A stretch of DNA of 64,000 nt from Erinaceus europaeus (lineage: Eukaryota; Chordata; Mammalia; Eulipotyphla; Erinaceidae): assembly GCF_950295315.1 (NCBI RefSeq), contig NC_080168.1, forward strand, positions 3,243,074 to 3,307,073, read 5' to 3'. The first letter of the stretch is position 1. The number at the start of each line of letters is the position of its first letter. A program made the position numbers and the translations under genes. A model generated the notes under the pieces. That model ran no database searches. It was given only the letters and a program-made list of their open reading frames with translations, and was not told the origin of the DNA. Positions 44,768 through 55,390 of the stretch are shown here, in pieces.

Positions 44768-44910
44768 AATAGGAAAGCTATCAGGGGAGGGGAGGGGAGG
44801 GAAGGGGATACGGAGTTCTGGTGGTGGGAATTGTGTGGAGTTATACCCCTCTTATCCTATGGTTTTGTCAGTGTTTCTTTTTTTATAAATAAAAATTAAA
44901 AATACATAAA
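44768..44910 (+). mobile_element. Extra 3' end of retroposon X in tandem
   Basis: Repeats the last ~130 bp of X (AGGAAAGCTATCAGGGGAGG...GTGTTTCTTTTTTTATAAAT) directly after the first A tail. A G-rich tract at 44784-44807 (four runs of G3-4) could form a quadruplex. Confidence 0.88.
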
Positions 44911-45195
44911 ATGTTCAAATGAGATAATGATATACATGTAAGAAATATATTTCACTTGATGAACATATTGTATGCTAGTCTGAACATTGGGACAATATAG
45001 AGAGCTAAAAAGAAAGACATTAAAATTAGTCATTATCTTTCACAGAAAAAGAAAAAGAAAAGAAACTTTTGCACTGTCCTCTCTAGTGCTTCCTTCAAAT
45101 CTCTTCCTTTCTTTGCAATTGTTTATTCAATTATTTTCTAATGCATAGGTTGGTCTTAAATACTTCCCCATTTTCTCCTGTGCTGAATAATTAAA
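44911..45195. other. AT-rich DNA
   Basis: No gene signal. Confidence 0.4.
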
Positions 45196-45198
45196 TAC

Positions 45199-45478
45199 TT
45201 TTTTTTTTTGTCTCCGGGGTTATAACTAGGGCTCGGTATCAGCATTATGAACTCACTGCTTCTGATAGCCATTTCCCCCCGATTTTATTGGGTAGGACAG
45301 AGAGAAATTGAGAGAGTAAAGAGAAATAGAGAGGGAGAGACAAGAGGGACACCTGCAGACCTGTTTCACTGTTGGTGAAGTACCCCCCACCCGCCCAGCA
45401 TGTGGAGAGTGGGAGGCTCAAGCCCAGATCCTTGTGCTAGTACTATGTGCTTCACTTCTTGCCCACCCTGCCCCCCAC
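45199..45478 (-). mobile_element. Diverged long SINE-A-like element
   Basis: T-run, inverted 3' module (CTCCGGGGTTATAACTAGGG, ATTATGAACTCACTGCTTC), GGACAGAGAGAAATTGAGAG, GACACCTGCAGACC, inverted B box GGCTCAAGCCCAGATCC. Confidence 0.8.
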
Positions 45479-45704
45479 CCCAACACAGTTCTGTACCTCC
45501 ATAGCTGGTAAACAATATGCTTACGTGACTATTTCACTTGTAAAATACTATTCTGAATGACACCAGCCAATTTTATGTATAGCTATTATAAATGACAAAT
45601 ACATTTATGATTGATAGATAAGAAATTAAGGTCAAGGAATACTTGGTAGAGTTTTAGATTAGGATAAATTCTTAGGAAATTACTGCATAGTATGGTCTTT
45701 TTAA
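45479..45704. other. Unique DNA
   Basis: No gene signal. Confidence 0.4.
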
Positions 45705-45850
45705 AAGATTTTTATTTATTTATTAATGAGAAAGATAGGAGGAAAGAGAAAGAACCAGACATCACTCCGGCACATGTGCTGCCGGGCATCGAACTCTGGA
45801 CCTCATGCTTGAGAGTCCAAAGCTCTATCACTGTGCCACCTCCCGGACCA
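45705..45850 (-). mobile_element. SINE-G
   Basis: TTTTATTTATTTATTAATGA tail, GAACCAGACATCACTCCGG, CACATGTGCTGCCGGGCATCG, CTCATGCTTGAGAGTCC, head end GTGCCACCTCCCGGACC. Confidence 0.8.
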
Positions 45851-46640
45851 CAATATGGTCTGTTTTTAAGTTGGTGGTCAGAGAGTAAGATGCTGACAGA
45901 AGAGTAAATTTAAAGAATCTTCACCATTTCATTGTTTGTAGGCACAGATATCCTTTCTGATTACAAAATATGCCTCAAACATCTGTTTAAAGGTTCTTTG
46001 GTTCATTTTTGTTTCTGAGAAAGGGAATATTAATATTGTTGAATGTTCAAATTATACAAGTGGCATCCATTGTATAAAATGGTGTTAATTACCAGCTGAA
46101 CCAATGAGAAGAACAAAAAGCAATTGTTAGATTCAAAATACAAGGTTAGGGAGATTTATATGTGTGTATTTGTGTTTATATTTCTGTTACTCTAATATCG
46201 TGCATCAAGAGATAATCTAGCTTTCATCAAAATGAGCGAGTTTTATGGGCAATCAGCACAATTCAGCATCTTTTCCCAAATTGGAGTCATTTCAATAGAA
46301 ATTAATTATAATGGTGCTTGTCTTGGGCTTCTGAGGATGTGCCAAAAAGTGTTGATTAGCTGTTTCTGAAAGGGTAAGGACACTAAAAACAACTGTGTCT
46401 GGAACAGAGGAAAAAAGCCCCAGACATATGTAGAAATAACACTGAGCAATAAGAGTACTCTTCTTTTCAAGACCAGGAAAAGTGAAAAACAGAAATGATT
46501 TGGATTCTATGTGTCAGGTGAATGTGATGACCGCTGCATGACAGGTACTGTTCAATTACGTGTGGATGTCTTTGGTTTTGAGAGAATAACTTTTTTCCCC
46601 CCCATCATCATGTTTACATTGAATTTGGGTTAGTGCACTG
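45851..46640. other. Unique block, possible conserved non-coding DNA
   Basis: Non-repetitive, with TAATTACC, AATTAATTATAAT and GGGCAATCAGCACAATT around 46080-46330. No frame of note. Confidence 0.45.
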
Positions 46641-46700
46641 TGGTTTATCAAAGGAGAAAGAGAGAGACAGAGACAGAGACTCAGAGAGAGAGGGGAGGAT
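46641..46700. repeat. GA-rich simple repeat
   Basis: GAGACAGAGACAGAGAC and neighbours; perhaps a SINE body remnant. Confidence 0.6.
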
Positions 46701-46732
46701 ATTAGAATATTAGAAATGTTGTGTCCAGGGAT

Positions 46733-47056
46733 TTGGGAGGTAGCACAGTGGGTTAAGCGCACATGGATCCGTGCAAGAATTCCAGTTCAAGCCCCCAGCT
46801 CCCCACCTGCAGGGGAGTCGTTTCACAGGTGGTGAAGCAGGTCTGCAGGTGTCTGTCTTTCTCTCCCCCTGTCTGTCTTCCCCTCCTCTCTCCATTTCTC
46901 TCTGTCCTATCTAACGGTAAAGACATCATCAACAATAACTACAACAATTAAAAAAAAAGCAAGGGCAACAAAAGGGAATATATATTTGAACTGGGATCCT
47001 TATGCATGTCCTGTGCACTTAACCCACTTAACTTGCTGTGCTACCACCCGGCCTGG
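46733..47056 (+). mobile_element. SINE-A with an inverted second head (foldback)
   Basis: A normal SINE-A from TTTGGGAGGTAGCACAGTGG to GGGCAACAAAAGGG ends at about 46976. It is followed at 46983-47056 by an inverted tRNA-like head (TTTGAACTGGGATCCTTATG...GCTGTGCTACCACCCGGCC). The ends read CCAGGGAT and CCTGGGAT, possibly one target duplication around the whole unit. Confidence 0.85.
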
Positions 47057-47544
47057 GATCACTACATTATAATGCAATAGACTCTAATCCACAGATTAGC
47101 AAGGTTATAAATAAATGCAATGCACTGATTTCATTAATTACTTGATTGAATCAAATGAAAACTTATGTGTAGCTATTTGCTTAGGAGATTGTTTAAGTAC
47201 TTAGATTACTACTACAAGCATTTAGAATTCTTAGAATGAATTTAGAATTAATTCTCCAGTTCAGCATCCAAATGAATACTTCTTTCTCCATGTATCTTTG
47301 CCTACAGACAGATAGATAGATAGCAACTCACTATCACTCAGAAAAAAATCACTCATTCAGATACACAGCATAGTTTGTTTAAATCTTCTGCTTTTATTCC
47401 CTTGTTTGGAAACAGAGATATGTAGTCAGATATACAGAGAGATAGGCAAATAGAAAGTTAGACATATACATCAATGAATAGTGTAGTTAGAAAAATCACT
47501 AAATTGTGAATACAGTGTCTGAAAAGTTAACTCCATTGACAAAA
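47057..47544. other. AT-rich DNA
   Basis: GATA-like repeat at 47308-47324. No gene. Confidence 0.4.
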
Positions 47545-47690
47545 CAGAGGACCTGTGCTATTATGCTCTCAGTCCAGCAATCCAGACTTGAACCCTATTC
47601 TTATGACACTGGGGGATGAAGTAGGTGCTGTGGTTTCTCTTTCTCTCTCCTTCTGTCTGTCTTTCTATCTGAAAAAGCTGCCTTAGTGAA
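47545..47690 (+). mobile_element. Diverged tRNA-derived SINE
   Basis: GCAATCCAGACTTGAACCC, ACTGGGGGATGAAGTAGGTGCTGTGG and a CT-rich body. Confidence 0.55.
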
Positions 47691-47756
47691 ATGAACCATG
47701 GCAAGACCTCCTCCCATTCAACTACCACTCCCCTCCCCAAGCAAGCATTTGAACTT

Positions 47757-48033
47757 CTTTTTTTTTTCAATATTTATTTTATTTATTTATTCCCTTTTGT
47801 TGCCCTTGTTGTTTTATTGTTGTAGTTATCGTTGTTGGATAGGACAGAGAGAAATGGAGAGAGGAGGGGAAGACAGAGAGGAGGAGAGAAAGATAGACAC
47901 CTGCAGACCTGCTTCACTGCCTGTGAAGCGACTCCCCTGCAGGTGGGGAGCCGGGGTTCGAACCGGGATCCTTATGCCAGTCCTTGTGCTTTGCGCCACG
48001 TGCGCTTAACCCGCTGCGCTACAGCCCGACTCC
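47757..48033 (-). mobile_element. SINE-A, near consensus
   Basis: T-run, TATTTATTTTATTTATTTAT, body, GGTTCGAACCGGGATCC (perfect B box inverted) and intact head CGCTACAGCCCGACTCCC. CTTCTTTTTTTTT on both sides is the likely duplication. Among the youngest SINEs in the window. Confidence 0.95.
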
Positions 48034-49300
48034 CTTCTTCTTTTTTTTTTTTTTTTTTAATTTCACAGGGAGCTTCTACATTTTGTATAGAAGAGGAAAA
48101 AAATATGTCACTAAGTAAATAAAGTGTTAAGGTTTTGTCATTTTGGCTTACGGTCCTACTTAAATGTAAGGTACACTGAGGCAAATGGATGTATACTGTC
48201 AAAAAAATATAAGCGTGTCACATTCCTGGATGAAAAACAAAAGAGAACAAAATAAGATGGATATCCTTGTAGATGGAGTGGATCATTTTTCATAACAGCA
48301 TTCCAAGAGTGAAGACCTCTTAACTAATTTCAATCCGATTAGGTTTCCTCAAGGAGGCTTCACATCTCTTTCTCATGACAACTTCAATATCTCAATAGCA
48401 ACTTTACATCACACCAAGACCAAGAAAAATAGAACTATTTGATTTATTAAGTGTGGGGTCTGAGCGATTCAGTGGTTATACATGCCTTCACTTATTGAGC
48501 CCCTGCAAAGGGAAACTATGTGTTTACTTTATTCTTAACCAACTATAATTATACTATGGTGGAATGAGTGTGTCTGTTGAGTGATGTACCTTTCAAATCT
48601 TGGACTCACATGAGACATTTCCATCCTCATTTCTTGCTTCACAATGATTTTTCACACTATACTTGCTTTTATTCACAGTAACCACGAATAATGCAAGGTT
48701 TTCAGGATGTGATATCACCCAAAGGAGTGTAACTCAGTCACATGAATCAACTATGAACTATGTGTGGACAGCAGGGCATGAGTTAGCCCCTATCATGGCA
48801 ATGTATTTCCTAGATGCCTCTTGGCACAGTTTTAAAATTCATGGAGGTACACAACTCATTCCCTCCAATACTCTGCACAAGCAAGTATATATGCCCAATG
48901 TCTAGGTGACTATCTGATATGCTCTTCAAGAATCCACTGCATTTGTTTCCAAGTATGTTAAGTAAGGTTGAACTAATTGGGTCAGAATATAACTCAAAGG
49001 TCATTTAGACTAAGGAAGTGAATGCTAAAACAACTATTTCTATAGAACTTGTTTTTAGAAATATTATTCCCCCCCCCTCTTCTATTCTAATGACATAGTC
49101 AAGGAAGACTGTTGCCATGGTGACCTTGACCTCACTAAGAATTTTCTTCCTCTGATGGGCATGAGATTCTCCTGTTTTCTCAGGAGCCTTAACAACTCTG
49201 CTAAGGAAATCTTTCTAACTTCTCAGAGGAGAACAAGACAAACCACTGGGACCTTAGTGACACCAACTGTTTACATAGAATCAATGTTTAAAAAAATATC
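48034..49300. other. Long unique block
   Basis: A possible SINE head at 48455-48525 (GGGTCTGAGCGATTCAGTGG). An 80-codon frame at 48663-48905 is not recognised. No gene. Confidence 0.4.
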
Positions 49301-49312
49301 AGGAAATATTCT

Positions 49313-49688
49313 CCTTTTTTTTTTTTTTTGCCTCCAGGGTTATTGCCAGTGCTTGGTGCCTGCACCATGAATCCACTGCTCCTCAAGGCATTTATTTTTT
49401 CCTTTTTGTTACCCTGGTTGTTTTATCATTGTTGTGGTCATTATTATCGTTGTTATTGATATAGTTGTTATTGGATAAAACAGAGAGAAATGGAGAGAAG
49501 AGGAGAATATAGAGAGGGGGAGAGAAAGACAGACACCTGAAGACCTGCTTCACTGCCTGTGAAGCGACTCCCCTGCAGGTGGGGAGCCAGGAGCTCGAAC
49601 CGGGGGCTCGAACCGGGATCTTTCTGCCGGTCCTTGCTGTTTGTGCCACATGTGCTTAACCCACTGAGCTACCTACCGCCCAGCCCCC
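49313..49688 (-). mobile_element. Long SINE-A with a duplicated B box
   Basis: GAAATATTCT flanks at 49303-49312 and 49689-49698. Full 3' module, body and head. The B-box segment is tandemly duplicated: GCTCGAACCGGGG at 49593-49605 and GCTCGAACCGGGA at 49606-49618. Confidence 0.95.
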
Positions 49689-49698
49689 GAAATATTCT

Positions 49699-49944
49699 TA
49701 AGTAGCAATTAAAATGGAGTCCACAGAAAGCATTCAGATTTCAAAACCAAACAGTGTGACTATCTGATAAAACAATAGAACTTATAAAGGAGAGGCATCT
49801 TCATGACAGATAAAAATCCTCAAGATGCAATGAAAAACCGTGAGTCATGCTGAGAACCTAGGAAAACTGCAGCTCACTTGAGAAAAGCTTACCATCTCAT
49901 ACCAGTTCTGAAATGAAACGAAAGCTGCAATGATATGACAGTGA
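49699..49944. other. Unique DNA
   Basis: No gene signal. Confidence 0.4.
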
Positions 49945-49946
49945 GA

Positions 49947-50047
49947 TTTTTTCCTATAAGGCTATGTGCCAGCACTGCAAATCCACTACTCCAAGTTGCC
50001 ATTCCCCTCAGTTTATTGGATAGGACAGAGAGAAATTGTGAGAGAAG

Positions 50048-50099
<52 letters not shown>

Positions 50100-50218
50100 T
50101 GGCTACCTTCAGAACTGTCTCACCACTTGTGAAGTGTCCCTTTTACAGGTGAAGACCTGGGGTCTCAATCCCAGGGCCTTATGTGTGCTTAACCAGGTGT
50201 ACCACCAACTTGCTCCTG
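49947..50218 (-). mobile_element. Diverged SINE with (GA)n expansion
   Basis: GTGCCAGCACTGCAAATCCAC module, TTGGATAGGACAGAGAGAAATTG, then (GA)n at 50051-50096, CACCACTTGTGAAGTG, and a decayed head. Confidence 0.75.
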
Positions 50219-50698
50219 ATAATTCTCTTCAAGCAAGTGAAAACATATTAAAACTCAAAAGATAAATACATTATAAAATAATTTTATAATTGAACGAAAC
50301 ATTTCATGTCTCTGGTCTGATGATCAAAGCTATAATCATTAAAAGTATGACAAATGAAACTGAGGTTAATGGAACTGAGGTTTTCGTACTCATTTAAAAC
50401 AATAAAATCTTGAAATAGCTGTATGTACGTCAATGCACACACCATCTGCCTCCTTATCAACATATCCATACCTGCATTTATATTTCTATACACAGAGCAT
50501 CCTGGTACAAATGTTACAATCATTCAACAAAGGATTCTCTTCAGAGCTAGCAAGATTTCTTGTCAAAAGAGAGGTCTATGTGTACAGAGATGCACCCCAA
50601 ATTATCCACCCTTAGTTTTAGTTAATTGAGCCTATTTGACGAGCAAGTGGAAATGTGTAAGCTGACCTGTAAAGACTAAACCTTGTTTTGATTTTCAT
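50219..50698. other. AT-rich unique DNA
   Basis: No gene signal. Confidence 0.4.
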
Positions 50699-50700
50699 CC

Positions 50701-51003
50701 TGTTTTTTTTTTTTTTCCAGAGGTAGGACTTAGCACAAGTTGAATTTGAGAGAAAAAGACGAGAGAGGGAAGAGAGACAGAGAGAGATGGAGATATTCCA
50801 GAGAGAGAGAGAGATGGAGAGATTCCAGAGAGAGAGAGAGAGAGAGAGATGGAGAGATTCCAGAGAGAGAGATGGAGAGATTCCAGCTGGGAAGCTCCCC
50901 CCAGTACATATTCTACAGCATGTGATGCTGCACTGTCAAGACTCAAGCCCGGTCTGTGAATGTACAAGGCAGCACTCTACCCGGTGAGCTACCCCTCCAG
51001 CTC
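50701..51003 (-). mobile_element. SINE-C with an internal minisatellite
   Basis: T-run, GA-rich body, then GAAGCTCCCCCCAGTACA, AGACTCAAGCCCGGTC (inverted B box) and head end TACCCGGTGAGCTACCCCTCC. The body is expanded to a minisatellite at 50780-50886. Confidence 0.8.
50780..50886. repeat. Minisatellite, GATGGAGAGATTCCAGAGA-type units
   Basis: Four copies of a 20-38 bp unit, each ATTCCAG followed by a variable (GA)n and GATGGAGA. Confidence 0.85.
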
Positions 51004-51104
51004 GGTTTTCAACCACTTGCTCAGTAAGAGAAACTCAAATGGGAACATTTTTAAAAAGCTGTCATTTCATTGCTAAAAAAGGCTTGTTTCTTCTTTTTTT
51101 TTTT

Positions 51105-51184
51105 TTTAAGCATCAGGAGCAGTGAATTTATTGTGCATCTACCAAGTCTCGGTGATAATTCTGGTGGCAATTAAAAAAAAAAAG
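51105..51184 (+). mobile_element. Orphan long-SINE 3' module
   Basis: CATCAGGAGCAGTGAATTTA, TCTCGGTGATAATTCTGGTGGCAATT then an A-run; only the terminal ~80 bp remain, after a T-run. Confidence 0.65.
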
Positions 51185-52206
51185 GACTTCAACTATTAAA
51201 GATGTGTAAGTAAAGACATAGAAATAAACTAAAAAAAAATGAAACTTCCAATCCCTATTGGAATTGTAAACAACCAATGATAATTTGTTATCATGAGACG
51301 TTAAAGTTCTTCATTATATGTGTTGACTTAATATGCAATTGTCAGTTGAATTGTCATAAAATTCTGATTATTTTGAATCTGTACTGATGCTATATAAGTT
51401 ACTTCTATATCAATTACTAGACTGACATTAATAAACTGAAATTTTTCAAAAATAAATACTTGTTTCTTAATTCACATGGGAGTTTACTTAAATTATTCAC
51501 CTGAAATTTCATGAAACTGGACACTTGAAACACATTGCATTTTCTGAATGTAACACTGAGATTTTAAAAAAAGAACAACAAAATTAAAAATATATATTAG
51601 TAAATAAGTATCTTGTAAGGTGTGTTGATGTGTGTGTTTTTTTTTTACCAGGAGGCAATGAAATTGATCACAAATGACATCTTAATGTTTCTTCTGTCAT
51701 TGGTTTCTGAGTCATGCCTAAAAACTGGAATTTTTCCAACCAAAAGAATTTCTGTTGAAATTGTGTCCTCACCTAAATAGTTTCACATTTCAGAACCTCT
51801 TGGAATGGTTTTCTTTAGCTTTGTCAAGCTAATACATAAATTGTTCAGTTTCATTAGTTTGATTGTGTCTGTTTAATTTCTAGTTTGTGAAACTTAACCT
51901 CATCTTAAAAATGACTATTTTCCAAGTAAGCACAAATATTGCAAAAAAAATTCAGCCACAAAACACTAATATATTCTGTAGAAAGTTCAGATCAAGAGCA
52001 CCGGAAATGTTTTAAACTTGTTTCAAATGAACCATAGGTTTCTGAAGGAGTTAGTTTTTTTTTCTTTCTATCAATTAAGATACAAGAAAAAAATAATATA
52101 TATATATATCCCTATAGATTCTGGGGGTTCTTCACCAGGAACATGTGCCTACTTATGGAAACATTTATTTTAGTGCATCAAAAGGTCATAAATGAAAAAA
52201 AAAAAA
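51185..52206. other. AT-rich unique block
   Basis: About 1 kb; short (TA)n at 52096-52109. No gene. Confidence 0.4.
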
Positions 52207-52217
52207 GATGAAGTCTT

Positions 52218-52475
52218 AGGGGTGGGGTGGTGGTGGACACATACCGCCATGCGCAAAGACCCTGGTGGGAGCCCACCTGAAGCAGAACACTTGAAGTGAT
52301 GAAGGGGTCTGCAGGTGTCTTTCTCTCTCTTTCTATGTCCTCTTCTCTCTCAATTTCTCTTTATCCTTTCATACAAAAAATGCAGAAAGAAAAAAAGAAA
52401 GGCTTCCAAGAACCAGGGTTTATTAATGCTGGCACTGAGCTCCATTAATAACCCTGGTAGAAATAATAAAAGAAA
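52218..52475 (+). mobile_element. SINE with long 3' module, first of a cluster of three
   Basis: GGGGTGGGGTGGTGGTGGAC head, decayed B box, CT body, then CTTCCAAGAACCAGGGTTTATTAATGC and AATAACCCTGGTAG. GATGAAGTCTT lies just left (52207-52217); the matching copy is not here but at 53092-53102. Confidence 0.8.
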
Positions 52476-52484
52476 AGCTAGATT

Positions 52485-52676
52485 AACCCCACCAGTAGCG
52501 AGGATGCTTCCTAAGTGGTGAAGCAGGTCTGCAGGTGTCTCTATCTACCTATCTGTCTGTCTGTCTATCTACCTATCTACCTATCATCTATCTATCCATC
52601 TATTTATCTATCTATCCATCTTCACCGCCTCTCTCAATTTCTCTCTGTCCTATCCAAAAAAAAAAAAAGAAAAAAA
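52485..52676 (+). mobile_element. SINE body without head, second of the cluster
   Basis: CACCAGTAGCGAGGATGC, AAGTGGTGAAGCAGGTCTGCAGG, a (CTAT)n-type expansion, CAATTTCTCTCTGTCCTATCC and an A tail. Confidence 0.75.
52540..52622. repeat. (CTAT/CTAC/CTGT)n array
   Basis: Imperfect tetranucleotide array of about 20 units inside the SINE body. Confidence 0.9.
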
Positions 52677-53091
52677 GTGGGAGTCGAGCAGTAAGCACAC
52701 GTGGTGCGAAGTGCAAGGACCAGTGTAAGGATCTCGGTTCAAGCCCCAGCTCCCTACCTGCAGGGAAGTTGCTTCACAGGTGGTGAGGAAGGTCTGCAGG
52801 TATCTATCTATCTCTCCCCCCTCTGTGTTCTGTCTTCTGTCTTCCCCTCCTCTTTCCATTTCTCTCTATCCTATCCATCAACAATGAGAGCAATGACAAG
52901 AATAATAATAACCACAATAAAGATAAACAACAAGGGCAACAAAAGGTGGGGAGGAACCAAAGTAATAAAAAAAAAAAAAACAGAAAAAGATTGCCAGGAG
53001 CAGTGGATTCGTAGTGCTGACACTGAGTCCAGGCAATAACCCTGGAGGCAAAAAAAGAAAAAGAAAAGGAAAAGGACAAGAAAAGAAGAAA
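52677..53091 (+). mobile_element. Long SINE-A, third of the cluster
   Basis: GGGAGTCGAGCAGTAAGCAC head (A box shortened), GGTTCAAGCCCC B box, CT body, CAATAATAACC-like tail, A14, then ATTGCCAGGAGCAGTGGATTC...AATAACCCTGGAGGCAAAA and a purine tail. Confidence 0.9.
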
Positions 53092-53102
53092 GATTAAGTC
53101 TT

Positions 53103-53467
53103 CCACTTTATTATTGACTGAAAAGACACAACATCTTATACATTTCCCTGGGCAAAATGTTGAATGTAAATTAATTAACAGTAGGTGTTATAATATTGTT
53201 TATTAATCACTAACATCACTGCTATCACAATGGTTATGCTTATTGATTTTTTGGCCAAGAATTCTAGGTGCCTTCATTTACTCAGTAATTCATTGATATT
53301 AGCAAGCCTATGAAGTCATCAATGCTATTACATCTATGTAAAGATTTATACAAGCTTGAAACAATAAAGTAATAATAACCACAAAACTCAGACTGGAATA
53401 ACTTCCTGGAGGAGGAGAAGAAGGGAAGAAGGCATTGGAGGAAGGGAAAAAGGGGGGGCGGTTATCA
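53103..53467. other. Unique DNA
   Basis: Weak MIR-like similarity at 53260-53345. No gene. Confidence 0.4.
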
Positions 53468-53478
53468 GATAGGATTTT

Positions 53479-53689
53479 CTCCAGGTCAGGTGGTGGTGCA
53501 CCTGGTTGAGTGAACATGTTACCATTAACAAGGACCCAGATTCAAGCCTCCAGTCCCAACCTGCAGGGGGAAAGCTTTCTGAGTGGTGAAGCAGGGCTGC
53601 AGGGGTCTCTCTCTCCCTCCCTATCTCCCCCTTCCCTCTCAGTTTCTGGCTGACTTTATCCAATAAATAAAGATTAAAAATTTAAAAAT
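53479..53689 (+). mobile_element. SINE-D, full length
   Basis: GATAGGATTTT flanks at 53468-53478 and 53690-53700. Head GTCAGGTGGTGGTGCACCTG, B box GATTCAAGCC, GGAAAGCTTTCTGAGTGGTG, tail TTATCCAATAAATAAAGATT. The best SINE-D reference in the window. Confidence 0.95.
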
Positions 53690-53700
53690 GATAGGATTTT

Positions 53701-55026
53701 TTCTTTTGTAGGTTCATCAATTAATGATTTATCAAATTCACAGATTTTGATAATTCATATACATATTACTTTATTTTAAAAAAATGGTAACATAGAGAGT
53801 TACTGATGCCCTTGTCCATAAGACAATACTGCTACATTTCAGGAATTACCTATACTTCTGCTATGCCATGCAGTGACTTTATATCTCTCTCATATCTATT
53901 ATCTAGTTATTAAAAATAAGTGTGTGTATAATTCAAAGGTTTGCACATTTTTTATTCTGTTGAGCGAGCGAGAGTGAGAGGGAGAGGGGGAGAGAGACAG
54001 AGAGAGAGAGAGACCTATGCACAATGAATATGATGCTTTTACATTATACAAGATCCAAACAGTGGTTATTTTAGTTTAGTGGAAACAAGACACCTCTAGT
54101 TCTTATAAGCTATATTCATGAGGCTAGACAGCCTAGATCAAGTAGAAATGCTGCATTTGGATTGAGACAGACAAATACATTTTTTGGGAATCAGTCTAGG
54201 AATACTAAATGGGGAGAAGGCTAGAGGGTTATGGAGCAGGGGGATAACCTTTGGAATCAACGTCTTCATTTACTTTGAAGAGAAATATTGAGTTGTTAAA
54301 TGAGGATGGCATGAAAGTACTTCTCAGCTCATTGATACAGAAAATAATGATTTGATCATCTAGTGATGACACTGCAAGTAATTCCAAAGCATACTGGTTA
54401 ATGAAAGAGAAAAATAGGGTTAAATTTCAATTTGACAATCTCTTTTGCACATGCCTCGAAAGAATTATAAGTGCTAGTCAAAAGTTTATATCATGTATTT
54501 ATTGTAAACTATACATAAAAAGGACATACTCATTTTTTAACTTGAAGAAGTTCTCATTTGGGAACAGTTGAATTAAATAAAACCATTAGTCTCTACACTG
54601 ACAAGAAGCAGAGAGAGAGACTTGAGAAGCAAATAAGCTATTCCGGTCAGATTTAATATGATCTTAGGACAAAATATAACTGAAACAGATCTTGAGGTTA
54701 TGTCAAATAAATTATTGTATAATTCCAGCTGTGGTTATGCATCCCAGGAAAGCATGAGTGTGTGTTTGATAAAGCACTCCAACCTCCCTACTTAGGATTT
54801 TCTTACTCATGCTTGCTGTTCAGAATGTTTCAGAAAATATTATACAAAATATTTGTTCTTTTGGCGAGAGGCAGTTCAGTTTTATATAAACAACTACCAT
54901 AGTGTTCAAAGTACTGAGAGAAAATTCTATAGAATATTCCATAACTTAGAAGGTGCTTTTTCAACATTATTTGATTGGATACATTGCTTTAGGTGACTGG
55001 AATAATTACCAGTAAAAGTAAAGAGT
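53701..55026. other. AT-rich unique block
   Basis: GA-rich stretch at 53964-54014. The right end (from ~54965) has a diverged partner at 60.3 kb. No gene over 1.3 kb. Confidence 0.45.
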
Positions 55027-55043
55027 AAGAAATCATTTGTTGA

Positions 55044-55373
55044 GGAAGTTGGGTGGTAGCACAGCAGGTTAAGTGCAAAGACCAGTGTAAGGTTCCCGGT
55101 TTGAGGCCCTGGCTTCCCACCTGCCGGGGAGTCACTTCACAAGCCATGAAGCAGGTCTGCAGGTGTCTATCTTCCTCTCCCCCTCTCTGCCTTAACCCTC
55201 CTCTCTCCATTTCTCTCTGTCCTATCTAACAACTACAACATAAGTAACAACAATAATAATAACCACCACAACAAAAAACAAGGGAAACAAAAGTGGGGGG
55301 AAGCCTTCAGAAGCAGTGGATTTGTGGGGCAGGCACTGATCCCCAGTGATCACCTTGGAGACAAAAAAGAAAA
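55044..55373 (+). mobile_element. Long SINE-A
   Basis: Flanks at 55027-55043 and 55374-55390 match at 15 of 17 bases (AAGAAATCATTTGTTGA / AAGAAATAATCTGTTGA). Head, B box, CT body, tail and 3' module are all present; the head lacks the segment after GTTAAGTGC. Confidence 0.95.
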
Positions 55374-55390
55374 AAGAAATAATCTGTTGA

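Noticed and set aside
47950..48033. tRNA-like sequence with A and B boxes
   Set aside because: It is the head of a SINE-A followed by a SINE body; no mature tRNA 3' half or cloverleaf, and identical heads occur throughout the window.
50780..50886. Spaced repeats that superficially resemble a CRISPR array
   Set aside because: Units differ only in (GA)n length, there are no unique spacers, and the DNA is mammalian.
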